From positions 124,001 through 188,000 of the forward strand of contig NZ_WQNH01000004.1 in NCBI RefSeq assembly GCF_009812055.1: a DNA stretch of 64,000 nt, in the 5' to 3' direction. A model generated the notes under the pieces. It made no database searches and had not been told where the DNA came from. It saw nothing but the letters and a program-made list of their open reading frames with translations. Made by a program: the position numbers and the translations under genes. This stretch comes from Chelativorans xinjiangensis. Lineage in GTDB: Bacteria; Pseudomonadota; Alphaproteobacteria; Rhizobiales; Rhizobiaceae. Positions 34,124-47,556 of the stretch are shown here, piece by piece. Positions within the stretch are counted from its first letter, which is position 1. The number at the start of each line of letters is the position of its first letter.

Positions 34124-36925
34124 TCAGCTCGCCAGCGCCTCCATAGGCGGGCAGGCGCACACCAGGTTGCGGTCGCCGGCCACGTTGTCGACACGGCTGA
34201 CGGGCGGCCAGTATTTGGATGCGGCGTCCATGGAACCCGCCGGGAAGGCCGCCTCGGCGCGGCTGTAGGGATGCGTCCAGCGATCCGCCATCAATTCGCT
34301 TGCCGTGTGCGGGGCGTTGACGAGCGGGTTGTCCTCCTTCGGCCATTCGCCCTTTTCCACGCGGGCCGCTTCCCCGGCCATGGCGATCATCGCCTCGCAG
34401 AAGCGGTCGAGCTCGCTCTTGGGTTCCGATTCCGTCGGCTCCACCATCAGCGTGCCGGCCACCGGCCACGACATGGTGGGCGCATGGAAGCCGTAATCGA
34501 TGAGGCGCTTGGCGATGTCCTCGACGGTGATGCCGGCGCGCTCCTTCAGGACGCGCGTATCGAGGATGCATTCATGCGCCACGCGGCCGTTGCGGCCCTT
34601 GTAGAGCACGGGATAGTGCGCCTTGAGCCGCTCTGCCACATAGTTGGCGTTGAGGATGGCGATCTCCGTCGCCCGCTTCAGCCCGTCGGCGCCCATCATG
34701 CGGATATACATCCAGGTGATCGGCAGGATCGACGCGCTGCCGAAGGGCGCGGCCGCCACCGCGTTTCCGGTGCCCAGCGCCGCATGCCCCGGGAGATAGG
34801 GCTGCAGATGCGCCTTCACGCCGATGGGGCCGATGCCCGGGCCGCCGCCGCCATGCGGGATGCAGAAGGTCTTGTGCAGGTTCATGTGGCAGACGTCGGC
34901 ACCCAGATCCCCCGGCCTTGCAAGGCCCACCAGCGCGTTGAGGTTGGCCCCGTCGAGATAGACCTGCCCGCCGTGTTCGTGGATCACCGCGCACATGTCG
35001 CGCACGCCTTCCTCGAAGACGCCATGGGTGGAGGGGTAGGTGATCATCAGCGCGGCCAGCTTTTCGGCATGCACTTCCGCCTTTGCCTTCAGATCCTCCA
35101 CATCGATATCGCCGTTCTCCGTGCAGCGCACGACGATGACCCGCATGCCGGCCATCGAGGCGGAAGCCGGGTTGGTGCCATGAGCGGAGGAGGGGATGAG
35201 GCAGACGTCGCGTCCCCCTTCGCCCCGTTCGGCATGGTAGCGGCGGATGGCCAGGAGCCCGGCATATTCGCCCTGGCTGCCGGCGTTGGGCTGCAGCGAG
35301 ACGGCGTCGAAGCCGGTGATCTCGCCCAGCCACCCCTCCAGTTCCTCGATCATGCGGCGGTAGCCCGCAGTAAAGCTCTCGGGCGCGAAGGGGTGCAGCC
35401 CCGCCACCTCCGGCCAGCTCACCGGCATCATCTCGGCGGCCGCGTTCAGCTTCATGGTGCAGGAGCCGAGCGGGATCATCGCCCGGTCGAGCGCCAGGTC
35501 CTTGTCGGCCAGCCGCCGCAGGAAGCGCATCATCTGCGTTTCCGAGCGGTTCTCGTGGAAAACCGGCTGCGTCAGAAACGTCTTGCCGCGCGGCGCGGCA
35601 GGCGCGATGGCCTCCGCCTTATCTGGCACGGACGCGCCGAAGAGCGCGGCAACCGCCTTGAGATCGGCCTCGGTCGACGTCTCGTCGAAGGTGATGCCCA
35701 GCCGGTCCGCGTCGATCACCCGCAGCAGCCGGCCGCCTTTCTCCGCCTCTGCCGCGATCGCCCCGGCCTTGCCCTTTACGACAACCGTTACCGTGTCAAA
35801 AACTCTTTCACCAGAAACAGTTGCGCCAGCTTTCTTAAGCCCCGCATGAAGCCGTGAAGCCAGGCCGTGGACATGCCCTGCCACCGCCTTCAGCCCCTCC
35901 GGCCCATGCCAGATCGCATAGGCCGCCGCCATATTCGCAAGCAGCGCCTGCGCGGTGCAGATGTTGGAGGTCGCCTTGTCGCGGCGGATGTGCTGCTCGC
36001 GCGTCTGCAAGGCCAGCCGGTAGCCGGGGCGGCCGTGGGCGTCCGTCGACTGGCCGACCAGCCGCCCCGGCATCAGCCGCGTCAGCCGGTCGGAGACGGC
36101 GCAATAGGCCGCGTGCGGCCCGCCGAAACCCATCGGAACGCCGAAGCGCTGCATGGAGCCGACGGCGATCTCGGCGCCGAGTGCCGCCGGCGTGTCGCTC
36201 ATGACGAGGCCCAGCGGATCGGCGACGAAGACGACGATGACGTCCTTCGCCTTGGCCTCGGCGATGATGGCCGAATGATCCTCGTAGACGCCGTAGGTGT
36301 CGGCCCACGGCACGATCAGCGCTGAGGTCTCCTCGTCCACCGTGCCGTTGCCGATCTCAAGGCCGAGCGGCTCGGCGCGGGTTTCCACCACGTCGCGGGT
36401 CTGCGGGTTGAGCGCCCCGGCGATCGAGACCTTGTTGCGCTTGCCGCGGTGGTGGCGCCAGGCGATGCCGACGGCCTCGGCCACGGCGGAAGCCTCGTCG
36501 AGCAGCGAAGCCGAGGCGACCGGCAGGCCCGTCAGCTCCGTCACCAGCGTCTGAAAGTGGAACAGCATCTCCAGCCGCCCCTGGCTGATCTCCGACTGGT
36601 AGGGCGTATAGGCGGTATACCAGGCGGGGTTCTCGAACATGTTGCGCTGGATGACGGGCGGCACGTGGCAGCCGTGATAGCCGGTGCCGATGAAGCTCTT
36701 CAGCACCCTGTTCTCGCGCATATGCGCGGAAAGCTCGGCCAGCGCCTCGGCCTCGCTCGCCGCACCCGGCAGGGCGAGCGGCCGGTCGAGGCGGATCGAC
36801 TTCGGCACCGCTTGGGCAATCAGTGTCGCCACGGAAGGCACGCCGAGGGCGGCCAGCATGGTCTTCGTCTCGTCCTCGCGCGGGCCGATGTGGCGGGCAA
36901 AGAAAGGTTGTGTCATCTCGGACAT
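34124..36925 (-). CDS. gcvP: glycine dehydrogenase (decarboxylating), P protein
   Basis: PLP-dependent decarboxylase of the glycine cleavage system. 933 residues from the ATG at 36925 (AGGAA 6 bp ahead), the fused bacterial P-protein length. [20 protein letters not shown] opens it; the PLP lysine is Lys685 in [19 protein letters not shown]. The frame continues upstream through gcvH in another register, which is spurious. Third gene of the gcvTHP operon, 8 bp after gcvH. Confidence 0.97.
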   Translation of the reverse strand: MSEMTQPFFARHIGPREDETKTMLAALGVPSVATLIAQAVPKSIRLDRPLALPGAASEAEALAELSAHMRENRVLKSFIGTGYHGCHVPPVIQRNMFENPAWYTAYTPYQSEISQGRLEMLFHFQTLVTELTGLPVASASLLDEASAVAEAVGIAWRHHRGKRNKVSIAGALNPQTRDVVETRAEPLGLEIGNGTVDEETSALIVPWADTYGVYEDHSAIIAEAKAKDVIVVFVADPLGLVMSDTPAALGAEIAVGSMQRFGVPMGFGGPHAAYCAVSDRLTRLMPGRLVGQSTDAHGRPGYRLALQTREQHIRRDKATSNICTAQALLANMAAAYAIWHGPEGLKAVAGHVHGLASRLHAGLKKAGATVSGERVFDTVTVVVKGKAGAIAAEAEKGGRLLRVIDADRLGITFDETSTEADLKAVAALFGASVPDKAEAIAPAAPRGKTFLTQPVFHENRSETQMMRFLRRLADKDLALDRAMIPLGSCTMKLNAAAEMMPVSWPEVAGLHPFAPESFTAGYRRMIEELEGWLGEITGFDAVSLQPNAGSQGEYAGLLAIRRYHAERGEGGRDVCLIPSSAHGTNPASASMAGMRVIVVRCTENGDIDVEDLKAKAEVHAEKLAALMITYPSTHGVFEEGVRDMCAVIHEHGGQVYLDGANLNALVGLARPGDLGADVCHMNLHKTFCIPHGGGGPGIGPIGVKAHLQPYLPGHAALGTGNAVAAAPFGSASILPITWMYIRMMGADGLKRATEIAILNANYVAERLKAHYPVLYKGRNGRVAHECILDTRVLKERAGITVEDIAKRLIDYGFHAPTMSWPVAGTLMVEPTESEPKSELDRFCEAMIAMAGEAARVEKGEWPKEDNPLVNAPHTASELMADRWTHPYSRAEAAFPAGSMDAASKYWPPVSRVDNVAGDRNLVCACPPMEALAS

Positions 36926-36933
36926 ATATGTTC

Positions 36934-37302
36934 CTAAGCAACGCTTTTCTTGTAGGCGGCCTCGTCCATCAGGCCGTCGAGCTGGCTTTCGTCGGAAAGC
37001 TTCATCTTCCACAGCCAGCCGTCGCCCATGGGTGCGGTGTTGACAAGGGAGGGATCGCTGGAAAGCGCCTCGTTGACCTCCGCCACCTCGCCGTCGGCGG
37101 GCGCGTAGACGTCGGAAGCGGCCTTCACCGATTCGACCACCACCGCCGTCTCGCCCTTGGCAAGGGCCTTGCCCGTCTCCGGCAGTTCGACGAACACCAG
37201 ATCGCCAAGCTGCTCCTGCGCATAGTCGGTAATGCCGACCGTGGCCGTGCCGCCCTCGACGCGGATCCATTCGTGGTCTTCGGTGAAATAGGTCTTGCTC
37301 AT
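36934..37302 (-). CDS. gcvH: glycine cleavage system H protein
   Basis: 122-residue lipoyl carrier that shuttles the aminomethyl group between P and T proteins. The lipoylated residue is Lys60 in [11 protein letters not shown]. Starts [16 protein letters not shown], the usual H-protein N-terminus. It lies 5 bp after gcvT. Confidence 0.97.
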   Translation of the reverse strand: MSKTYFTEDHEWIRVEGGTATVGITDYAQEQLGDLVFVELPETGKALAKGETAVVVESVKAASDVYAPADGEVAEVNEALSSDPSLVNTAPMGDGWLWKMKLSDESQLDGLMDEAAYKKSVA

Positions 37303-37307
37303 ACCTG

Positions 37308-38411
37308 TTATCCTTTGCGGTAGCGATGCGGCGTGAAGGGCAGGGAATGGACGTGAACGGGCACGCGGTTTCCGCGCACCTCGGCAAGAAGCGGTGTCCC
37401 GGCATCGGTGAGGGCCGTTGTGACGTAGCCCATGGCGACGGGATGGCCGGCCGAGGGGCCGAAACCGCCGGACGTCACGCGGCCGACGGTTTTCCCTTCC
37501 TCGTTCATAAGCCGCACGCCGGAGCGTACGGGTTGGCGGCCCTCGGGCTTCAGCCCGACGCGCCTTTCCTTCGCACCCTCGGCGATGATGCGGCGCAGGG
37601 CGTCGGCGCCGATAAAGCCGCCTTCCTCGCGCAGGCGCTTCGGGATCGCCCACAGGATCGCCGCGCTCGCCGGATCCGTCGTCTCGTCGATGTCCTGTCC
37701 GTGAAGGCAGAGCCCGGCCTCCAGCCGCAGGCTGTCGCGCGCCGCAAGGCCGATCCACTGGGCGCGCTCGTCGGCGAGGATCTTTTCGGCAAAGGCTTGC
37801 GCCTCCCCGAGCGGCAGCGCGATCTCGAATCCGTCCTCGCCCGTATAGCCCGAACGGGTGGCAAACCAGTCCTGGCGCGGCTCTGCGGCGGTCATGAAGG
37901 TGAGATCGCTGAGGTCCAGCCCCGCACCGATGAGAACGCCCTCCGCCTCGGGCCCCTGCAGCGCCAGGAACACGCGCTCGAGCGGCGTCACCGTGACTGC
38001 GAAACCATCGGCAACGGAGATGAGACGCGCTTCGTCTTTCGCCGCGTTGCCAGCGTTCGCCACCACCATGAAGCGCTCGGCGCCGAGGCGGGTGACGATC
38101 AGGTCGTCGATGATGCCGGCCCTTTCGTTGAGGAGCACGGTGTATTTCGACTTGCCCTCGCCAAGCCCCGCCGCATCCAGCGGGCAGGCACGCGACAGGA
38201 AGGCGGCCGCCTCAGCGCCCTCGACCGTAAAGAGCTGCATGTGGGAGATGTCGAACAGCCCCGCCTTCTCCCGCGTGTGAAGATGCTCCTTCATCACGCC
38301 CGTGGGATAGGTGAGCGGCATATGCCAGCCGGCAAAGGCGCCGAAGCGCGCTCCGGCTTCTTCATGCATCGCTTCAAGGGGCAGGTGCTTCTGGGTATCG
38401 CCGACGCTCAT
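37308..38411 (-). CDS. gcvT: aminomethyltransferase, T protein of glycine cleavage
   Basis: Transfers the methylene group from the H protein to tetrahydrofolate and releases ammonia. 367 residues from the ATG at 38411, where GGAGG is 4 bp ahead (a preceding ATG at 38414 is too close). [42 protein letters not shown] and [18 protein letters not shown] mark the folate-binding site. First gene after a tandem glycine riboswitch. Confidence 0.97.
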   Translation of the reverse strand: MSVGDTQKHLPLEAMHEEAGARFGAFAGWHMPLTYPTGVMKEHLHTREKAGLFDISHMQLFTVEGAEAAAFLSRACPLDAAGLGEGKSKYTVLLNERAGIIDDLIVTRLGAERFMVVANAGNAAKDEARLISVADGFAVTVTPLERVFLALQGPEAEGVLIGAGLDLSDLTFMTAAEPRQDWFATRSGYTGEDGFEIALPLGEAQAFAEKILADERAQWIGLAARDSLRLEAGLCLHGQDIDETTDPASAAILWAIPKRLREEGGFIGADALRRIIAEGAKERRVGLKPEGRQPVRSGVRLMNEEGKTVGRVTSGGFGPSAGHPVAMGYVTTALTDAGTPLLAEVRGNRVPVHVHSLPFTPHRYRKG

Positions 38412-38457
38412 CATTCCTCCAAAGCTGCACGCATGCCGCTCGCGCGGCATGTCCGTG

Positions 38458-38641
38458 CCCCTCTGTCGGAAGCCTGAGAGACTCGCGCGGCCGGAACTCT
38501 GTCGGCAACGCTTACACCTTCGGCGCGGGGCGCATATGCCCCGACTTTCCAGAGTGTCTGACCCGTCTACGGTTCTTTATGCCTGAGAGATTTCGGGCGA
38601 TTTCCCCTTCGGCGGCAGCAACGCGCTGCTCTCTCCCGCAG
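38458..38641 (-). promoter_or_regulatory. tandem glycine riboswitch upstream of gcvTHP
   Basis: On the minus strand the first aptamer runs from GCGGGAGAGAGCAGCG through GCCGCCGAAGGGG and AATCTCTCAGGCATAAAGAACCG; the second has CGCCGAAGGTGTAAGC and GAGTCTCTCAGGCTTCCGACAGAG. The paired CGAAGG and TCTCTCAGGC boxes of each aptamer are diagnostic. It lies about 45 nt ahead of gcvT. Such leaders turn on glycine cleavage when glycine is abundant. Confidence 0.93.
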
Positions 38642-38770
38642 ACTGGCAGGGCCATTGGCCCTCGACGACGCTATACCTAGCGCAAGCGTGGCGCCTTGTC
38701 ACGTGCTGGGATCGGCGGCGTCAGCATAGCTGTGCAGAACAGAACTCTCTCGCCCGGCTGCGAACAGATT

Positions 38771-39040
38771 CTACCGATAAACATCCCGGCGATGCCCGAT
38801 CTGCAGGACGAGCACCACGAGCCGATGGTCCTGAATGTCGCAGATGATTCGGTGGTCGCCCACCCGGTAGCGCCAGAAACTGCCAAGCTTCGAGCCTTGC
38901 AATGCAGTTCCCAATTTCCGTGGATCATCGAGCTGTGCAACGCGCTCTTCCAAGAAATTCCTTATGCGGTGGCGGGTCTGCGAGTCGAACTTTCTTACGA
39001 CTTTGCGTACGGCAATATCGTACTCAATCGTCCAGTTCAC
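38771..39040 (-). CDS. RelE-family toxin
   Basis: 89 residues of RelE/ParE fold: WTIEYDIAVRKVVRKFDSQT, LGTALQGSKLGSFWRYRVGD and HRIICDIQDHRLVVLVLQIGHRRDVYR, which ends in the typical basic HRRDVYR. It is the second gene of an antitoxin-first pair and overlaps the antitoxin by 17 bp. The ribonuclease activity is assumed from the family. Confidence 0.92.
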   Translation of the reverse strand: MNWTIEYDIAVRKVVRKFDSQTRHRIRNFLEERVAQLDDPRKLGTALQGSKLGSFWRYRVGDHRIICDIQDHRLVVLVLQIGHRRDVYR

Positions 39041-39251
39041 GCCAGAACTCTTCTGCGCTTGCGATCCTGGACTCTCCCCGTCTCAGGCGCTCCAGCGCCT
39101 GCTCGGCCAGATAGATATCTTCCATATCCTCTATATGCTGCTCGATGGCCTCGCGTATGTAGTAGGCCGCCGTGCGGCCCGTTCTTTCCGAAAGCGCCCG
39201 CAACCGTTCATAGGTTTCGTCGGGAAGCCTGACCGCTGTCTGCTTGCTCAT
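39024..39251 (-). CDS. RelB/ribbon-helix-helix antitoxin
   Basis: 75 residues. The N-terminal RHH strand and helices (TAVRLPDETYERLRALSERT, then GRTAAYYIREAIEQHIED) bind DNA; the acidic C-terminal half (LRRGESRIASAEEFWRELDD) should wrap the toxin. A TATATG element lies upstream on the minus strand. Partner of the RelE gene that follows. Confidence 0.92.
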   Translation of the reverse strand: MSKQTAVRLPDETYERLRALSERTGRTAAYYIREAIEQHIEDMEDIYLAEQALERLRRGESRIASAEEFWRELDD

Positions 39252-39344
39252 CGTCGCCGCCTTGGCTGGGGATGCGTGTATCCCATATAAGTGTTTTCGG
39301 CCCCGGAATCCAATGCATTCAGCGGTTTCCGGCGAAACACCCTG

Positions 39345-39740
39345 TCATTTCTCGGCCGCTGGGCCGGACAAAGCCCGCGTCAGGTCTTCCTCGATCTGCG
39401 TGATGACGCGGGCCGATTCGGTATGCAGGCGGCGCAGGCGCTTGAGATTCGCGGCAACCGCCTGCACCAGCTCCGAGCGGCTCTCGTCCGCTGGCGAGGT
39501 GCCGACGCCGTGCAGGAGCCAGGACAGGCTGACATTGAGGACGCCCGCCAGCATGGCCAGCCGGTTGGCGCGCGGTTGCGAACGGTCGGTCTCCCACGCC
39601 TGGATGGTCGACGTCTTCACGCCGAGGCGGCGGGCGAGTTCGGCCACCGTGAGGCCGGCGGCATCGCGAGCGCGCGACAGGCGCCCGCCCATCGTGTCGA
39701 GGTCGCGGGCCTCGGAATAGATATGTGCGGTGTCGGACAC
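39345..39740 (-). CDS. XRE-family transcriptional regulator
   Basis: 131 residues from a GTG at 39740 with AAGGAGGA 9 bp ahead. The helix-turn-helix GLTVAELARRLGVKTSTIQA lies at about 28-47, followed by WETDRSQPRANRLAMLAGVL. The C-terminal part has a long helix (SRSELVQAVAANLKRLRRLH) that may dimerise. It is single and not next to an obvious target; it resembles general housekeeping XRE regulators of rhizobia. Confidence 0.82.
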   Translation of the reverse strand: MSDTAHIYSEARDLDTMGGRLSRARDAAGLTVAELARRLGVKTSTIQAWETDRSQPRANRLAMLAGVLNVSLSWLLHGVGTSPADESRSELVQAVAANLKRLRRLHTESARVITQIEEDLTRALSGPAAEK

Positions 39741-39931
39741 CGGGGCGTTCCTCCTTGTGTGAACTGGATCACGCCGCAGGGGATGCGGGCGAGGGAGGCT
39801 TAAAGCATGAAGGAGGCAGCCGGCGATAACAACCGGGCACGGCAAATTCTTCCATGAGCATAAAAAGGCATTTTATATCAATATCCTGCGCCTGAATCCT
39901 GAAGTCCAGCGCGCGATAAGCGCGCCGGCGC

Positions 39932-40381
39932 CTAACGATTCAGCGCCCGCCGCACGGCCATATCCAGCGCCTGCAGGAAGGCCGAGCGGTCCCTTGCCGT
40001 GAAACCGGCGTTATAGCCTTTGATCTCGCCTGCCTCGCGCAGATCCTGCTTCAGGTTGCGCATGGCCACGTCCATGCCGATGGTCTGCCGCGTGAAGGCG
40101 CGGCCCGTCGGTCCGAGCACCTGCAGGCCCCTCTCCACCAGCCGGGCGGCCAGCGGCACGTCGGCGGTGATCCCGATATCGCCGGCGGCGGCATTCTCGG
40201 CGATCCAGTCGTCCGCCGCGTCGGCCTTGCCCGGCACCACCACGTGGCGGATCATCGGGTCGCGCGAGGGGCGCAGGCCGCCATTGGAGACGAAGACCAC
40301 GGCAACGCCGTGCCGCTCCGCCACACGCGTCACCTCCGCCTTCACCGGGCAGGCATCGGCATCGACATAGATCGCGGGCAA
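39932..40381 (-). CDS. UPF0178 (YaiI/YqxD) family protein
   Basis: 149 residues. IYVDADACPVKAEVTRVAER opens it and DDWIAENAAAGDIGITADVP, LAARLVERG and the NLKQDLREAGEI end are characteristic. Sequence logic resembles PIN-like nuclease folds (spaced Asp residues), but the function is unproven. It is divergent from pccA across 160 bp. Confidence 0.93.
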   Translation of the reverse strand: MPAIYVDADACPVKAEVTRVAERHGVAVVFVSNGGLRPSRDPMIRHVVVPGKADAADDWIAENAAAGDIGITADVPLAARLVERGLQVLGPTGRAFTRQTIGMDVAMRNLKQDLREAGEIKGYNAGFTARDRSAFLQALDMAVRRALNR

Positions 40382-40541
40382 TCGTTCAACCTCAAAAGAG
40401 CATCACGCTTGGCCGAACGTTTTTCAGGAATCGCACAGCCATGCAAGTCTGCCCATACGGCCCACAGGCTTCGGCGAACCATGCCTTGAGCCCTCCCGCA
40501 CAACCTCATACAAGGAAAAGATTGCCGGGGGAAACGTCCGC

Positions 40542-42557
40542 ATGTTCAAGAAGATACTGATCGCCAACCGGGGGGAGATCGCCTGCCGCGTCATGAGGAC
40601 GGCGCAAAGGATGGGCATCGCCACCGTCGCCGTCTATTCGGAAGCAGATGCCGACGCGGTGCATGTGGAGATGGCGGACGAGGCGGTGGCCATCGGCCCG
40701 GCGGCGGCCAGCCAAAGCTATCTCTCCACCGAGCGCATTCTCGCCGCCTGCCGTGAGACGGGGGCCGAAGCCGTGCATCCGGGCTACGGCTTCCTGTCGG
40801 AGAACGCCGATTTCTGCGAGACGCTGGAGGCGGCGGGGTTCGTCTTCATCGGCCCGAAGCCCAAGGCGATCCGCGCCATGGGCGACAAGATCACGTCCAA
40901 GAAAATAGCCGCGGAGGCCGGCGTCTCCACCGTCCCCGGCTTCATGGGGCTGATCGAGGACGCCGACCACGCGGCGAAGATCGCCGCCGGTATCGGCTAC
41001 CCGGTAATGCTCAAGGCGTCTGCCGGCGGCGGCGGCAAGGGCATGCGCGTCGCCTTTAACGAGCAGGAAGCGCGCGACGGCTTCGCGCGCGCCAAGTCGG
41101 AAGCCGCAAGCTCCTTCGGCGACGACCGCATCTTCATCGAAAAATTCATCGAGGAGCCGCGCCACATCGAGATCCAGGTCCTGGGCGATGCGTTCGGCCA
41201 CTCAATCCATCTCGGCGAGCGCGAGTGCTCCATCCAGCGGCGCAACCAGAAGATCATCGAGGAGGCGCCGTCGCCCTTTCTCGACGAGGCGACGCGCCAG
41301 GCGATGGGCGCCGAGGCCGTGGCGCTGGCCAAGGCCGTCGACTACCAGGGCGCCGGCACCGTGGAATTCATCGTCGACAAGGACCGCAACTTCTACTTCC
41401 TGGAGATGAACACGCGCCTTCAGGTCGAGCATCCGGTGACCGAGCTCGTCACCGGCATCGATCTCGTGGAGGAGATGATCCGCATCGCCGCCGGCGAAAA
41501 GCTGCGCATCGCGCAAGGCGAGGTGAAGCTCACCGGCTGGGCCGTCGAAAGCCGGCTCTACGCGGAAGACCCGGTGCGCAATTTCCTGCCCTCCATCGGC
41601 CGTCTCGCGCGCTACCGCCCGCCCGAGGAGCAGCGGCGGGGCGATATCGTCGTGCGCAACGACACGGGCGTCGCCGAAGGCCTGGAAATCTCCATGTTCT
41701 ACGACCCGATGATCGCCAAGCTCGTCACATGGGCGCCGGACCGATTGGCCGCGATCGATGCCATGTCCGACGCGCTCGACCGCTTCGTGATCGACGGCAT
41801 CGAGCACAACATCCCTTTTCTGGCCGCCATCATGCGCCATCCGCGCTGGCGCGAGGGGCGGCTTTCCACCGGCTTCATCGCCGAGGAATATCCGCAAGGC
41901 TTCGCGCCGCCCCCGCCGTCGGAGGACGAGCGCGCGGTCCTGTGCGCCGTGGCATTGGCGGTCGAGCTCCTGCGCCGCGACCGGCTCGACCGGCTGCCCG
42001 GCCGCCTCCGCCCCCATTCCGGCAAGATCGCGCGCCAGTGGATGGTGCGGCTTGGCGAAGACGACTATGTGCCCGTTGCCATCGCGGAAGGCGCCATCGC
42101 CGTCCCGACGGAGCTGAAGGTGAGTATCGGGGAGGGGGCAATCCTCGATGTCCTCTCCTCCTGGCGGCCCGGCGAGCCCATCTGGCGCGGCAGCATCAGT
42201 GGGCGCGAGGTCGCCGTCCAGGTGCGTCCCGTGCTGGGCGGCGTCCGGCTTTCCTGGCAGGGCGTGGCGGCGACCGCGCATGTCATGCCGCCGCGCATTG
42301 CCGAGCTCGACCGTCTGATGCCCGTGCGCAAGGCGCCCGACACCTCGAAAATGCTTCTTTGCCCGATGCCCGGCCTCGTCGTCTCCATCGCCGTGAGCGA
42401 GGGCCAGGAGGTGAAGGCGGGGGAGATCCTGGCCGTCGTCGAGGCGATGAAGATGGAAAACGTGCTGCGCGCCGAGCGCGACTGCACCGTCGCCTCGGTC
42501 AACGCCGCGCCCGGCGACAGCCTCGCCGTCGATGCCGTCATCATGGAGTTTGCCTGA
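40542..42557 (+). CDS. pccA: propionyl-CoA carboxylase alpha subunit (biotin carboxylase plus carrier)
   Basis: 671 residues with the biotin carboxylase domain at the N-terminus (FKKILIANRGEIACRVMRTA, ASAGGGGKGMRV, FLEMNTRLQVEHPVTE), a BT linker domain from about 450 to 600 and the biotinyl domain with Lys637 in EAMKMEN. This layout is that of PCC or MCC alpha subunits; the length and the linker favour PCC, which makes methylmalonyl-CoA from propionyl-CoA. The beta subunit is not adjacent. The HAD phosphatase gene starts 1 bp after the stop. Confidence 0.9.
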   Translation: MFKKILIANRGEIACRVMRTAQRMGIATVAVYSEADADAVHVEMADEAVAIGPAAASQSYLSTERILAACRETGAEAVHPGYGFLSENADFCETLEAAGFVFIGPKPKAIRAMGDKITSKKIAAEAGVSTVPGFMGLIEDADHAAKIAAGIGYPVMLKASAGGGGKGMRVAFNEQEARDGFARAKSEAASSFGDDRIFIEKFIEEPRHIEIQVLGDAFGHSIHLGERECSIQRRNQKIIEEAPSPFLDEATRQAMGAEAVALAKAVDYQGAGTVEFIVDKDRNFYFLEMNTRLQVEHPVTELVTGIDLVEEMIRIAAGEKLRIAQGEVKLTGWAVESRLYAEDPVRNFLPSIGRLARYRPPEEQRRGDIVVRNDTGVAEGLEISMFYDPMIAKLVTWAPDRLAAIDAMSDALDRFVIDGIEHNIPFLAAIMRHPRWREGRLSTGFIAEEYPQGFAPPPPSEDERAVLCAVALAVELLRRDRLDRLPGRLRPHSGKIARQWMVRLGEDDYVPVAIAEGAIAVPTELKVSIGEGAILDVLSSWRPGEPIWRGSISGREVAVQVRPVLGGVRLSWQGVAATAHVMPPRIAELDRLMPVRKAPDTSKMLLCPMPGLVVSIAVSEGQEVKAGEILAVVEAMKMENVLRAERDCTVASVNAAPGDSLAVDAVIMEFA

Positions 42558-42558
42558 C

Positions 42559-43242
42559 ATGCAATCCCGACAAGAACGCCCGGCGGTCCTGTTCGACCTC
42601 GACGGGACGCTGACGGACCCGTTTGTCGGCATCACCGGCTCTCTGCGCCACGTGATGGAGAAGATGGGCCGCACCGCCCCCGCCGCCGAGGATCTGCGCG
42701 CCTGCATCGGCCCGCCCATCCAGGACACCTTCGCAAGGCTCCTTGAGACCGCCGACGAGGCCCTTGTGTGGGCGGCCGTCGGCCACTACCGGCAGCGCTA
42801 CGGCGAAGTCGGCAAGTTCGAGAACAAGGTCATCCCCGGTATTCCCGAGGCGCTGGCGCGCTGCGTGGACGCCGGCTTCTTCCTATCCGTGGCCACCTCC
42901 AAGGTGGAAACCTACACCGGCGACATCCTCGACCACTTCGATCTTGCCCGCTTCTTCGACGCCGTGCACGGCTCCGCCCTCGACGGCACCAACGCCGAAA
43001 AGGCCGACCTGATCCGCCACATCCTCGATGTCGAGCCGGTGGACCCCACCCGCACCGTCATGATCGGCGACCGCTCCCACGACATCGTCGGCGCAAAGGC
43101 CAACGCCCTCCCGGCGATCGGCGTCCTGTGGGGCTTCGGCGAACGCGCCGAGCTGACCGACGCCGGCGCCGCCGAGATCGTCACGCACCCGCACGAGCTG
43201 TCGGGCGCAATCGGCAACCTGCTTACGCCGCTGCCGGCATAG
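42559..43242 (+). CDS. HAD-family phosphatase (phosphoglycolate phosphatase-like)
   Basis: 227 residues from the ATG at 42559. HAD motif I FDLDGTLTDP with the nucleophile Asp, motif II in VATSKVET, motif III Lys (NAEKADLI) and motif IV GDRSHDIVGAKAN. A cap domain lies between I and II. Relatives include Gph and 5'-nucleotidase-like enzymes, so the substrate is open. Its tight spacing after pccA suggests one transcript. Confidence 0.88.
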   Translation: MQSRQERPAVLFDLDGTLTDPFVGITGSLRHVMEKMGRTAPAAEDLRACIGPPIQDTFARLLETADEALVWAAVGHYRQRYGEVGKFENKVIPGIPEALARCVDAGFFLSVATSKVETYTGDILDHFDLARFFDAVHGSALDGTNAEKADLIRHILDVEPVDPTRTVMIGDRSHDIVGAKANALPAIGVLWGFGERAELTDAGAAEIVTHPHELSGAIGNLLTPLPA

Positions 43243-43285
43243 AACCGAGGCGCAAGCCGCAGCCGTTGGGCATGCGCGATTGCGT

Positions 43286-43339
43286 TCCGGAATGGGTCCC
43301 GGACAGCCTCCGCTCCGCTCCGGCTTCCGGGATGATGCG
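43286..43339. repeat. dispersed palindromic repeat, left inverted copy
   Basis: 54 bp matching the complement of 43719-43772 at all but two positions. Contains CCGGACAGCCTCCGCTCCGC and CTTCCGGGATGATGCG. It lies between the HAD gene and the GIY-YIG gene. Confidence 0.85.
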
Positions 43340-43375
43340 GGATTGTTTTCGCTGCATACTCGCTTCTGGGGGCTG

Positions 43376-43663
43376 ATGAGCGGTTATGTCTACATCCTTG
43401 CGTCGAAGAAGAATGGCACCTTGTATACCGGTGTTACGGCAGATCTCGGCCGGCGGGTTTGGGAGCACAAGCAAGGGCTGACAAGAGGTTTCACCTCGCG
43501 TTACGGCGTCGTGCGGCTAGTATGGTATCAGGCGTTCTTTGAGATCGGTGATGCCATAATCTTTGAAAAGAGGATCAAGAAGTGGCGACGCGCCTGGAAG
43601 ATAAGGCTAATTGAGGAGATGAATCCTGATTGGCGCGAACTCTACGTCGGAATGGGCTGGTAG
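43376..43663 (+). CDS. GIY-YIG nuclease-domain protein (UPF0213 type)
   Basis: 95 residues, the minimal GIY-YIG size. YVYILASKKNGTLYTGVT provides the GIY and YIG-equivalent (YTG) strands, Arg26 or Arg27 and His31 follow, and Glu64 (IIFEKRIKKW) is the metal ligand. The ATG at 43376 has a G-rich stretch upstream. Its G+C content is lower than that of its neighbours, and it stands between two nearly identical inverted repeats (43286-43339 and 43719-43772), which suggests that gene and repeats arrived together. No homing target or DNA-binding domain is seen. Confidence 0.88.
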   Translation: MSGYVYILASKKNGTLYTGVTADLGRRVWEHKQGLTRGFTSRYGVVRLVWYQAFFEIGDAIIFEKRIKKWRRAWKIRLIEEMNPDWRELYVGMGW

Positions 43664-43718
43664 TAAAATTGGCAGTGACGACTGCTGTGCCTTTCGCAAC
43701 TGGCAAATAACTAACACG

Positions 43719-43772
43719 CGCGTCATCCCGGAAGCCGGAGCGAAGCGGAGGCTGTCCGGGACCCATTCCGGA
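43719..43772. repeat. dispersed palindromic repeat, right copy
   Basis: Same unit as 26474-26530 and the inverse of 43286-43339: CGCGTCATCCCGGAAGCCGG, AGCGAAGCGGAGGCTGTCCG and ACCCATTCCGGA. The rest of 43664-43900 has no gene. Confidence 0.85.
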
Positions 43773-43900
43773 GCCTTGCCGCAGACCCCGACCATCCAAC
43801 ACCCCTCCTGTGACCAACCGCATCTTCGACTCGACCTCCGCAACACGATCCGAAAGAATGCCCCCGCGAGAGAAACTGAGTCCCACCGGTGCGGAGCGAC

Positions 43901-47419
<3,519 letters not shown>

Positions 47420-47556
47420 GACCGGCGCGGGAGCGGCGGGAAATGTCCCGGCGGGTGTTGCATGCTTGTCAGCATCTGTCAGGAATGTTTTCCTATCTCC
47501 ATTCACGCCCCTCCCGACCCATGCGATAATCCGCCGCCTGAAGAATGGAGGCGGCG

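Noticed and set aside
36926-37405. Upstream extension of gcvP through gcvH
   Set aside because: It reads gcvH in the wrong register and is Arg/Gly-rich; the ATG at 36925 starts the conserved P protein.
38677-38940. An 87-codon minus-strand frame next to the RelE gene
   Set aside because: It overlaps the RelE gene in another frame, and RelE has clear family motifs.
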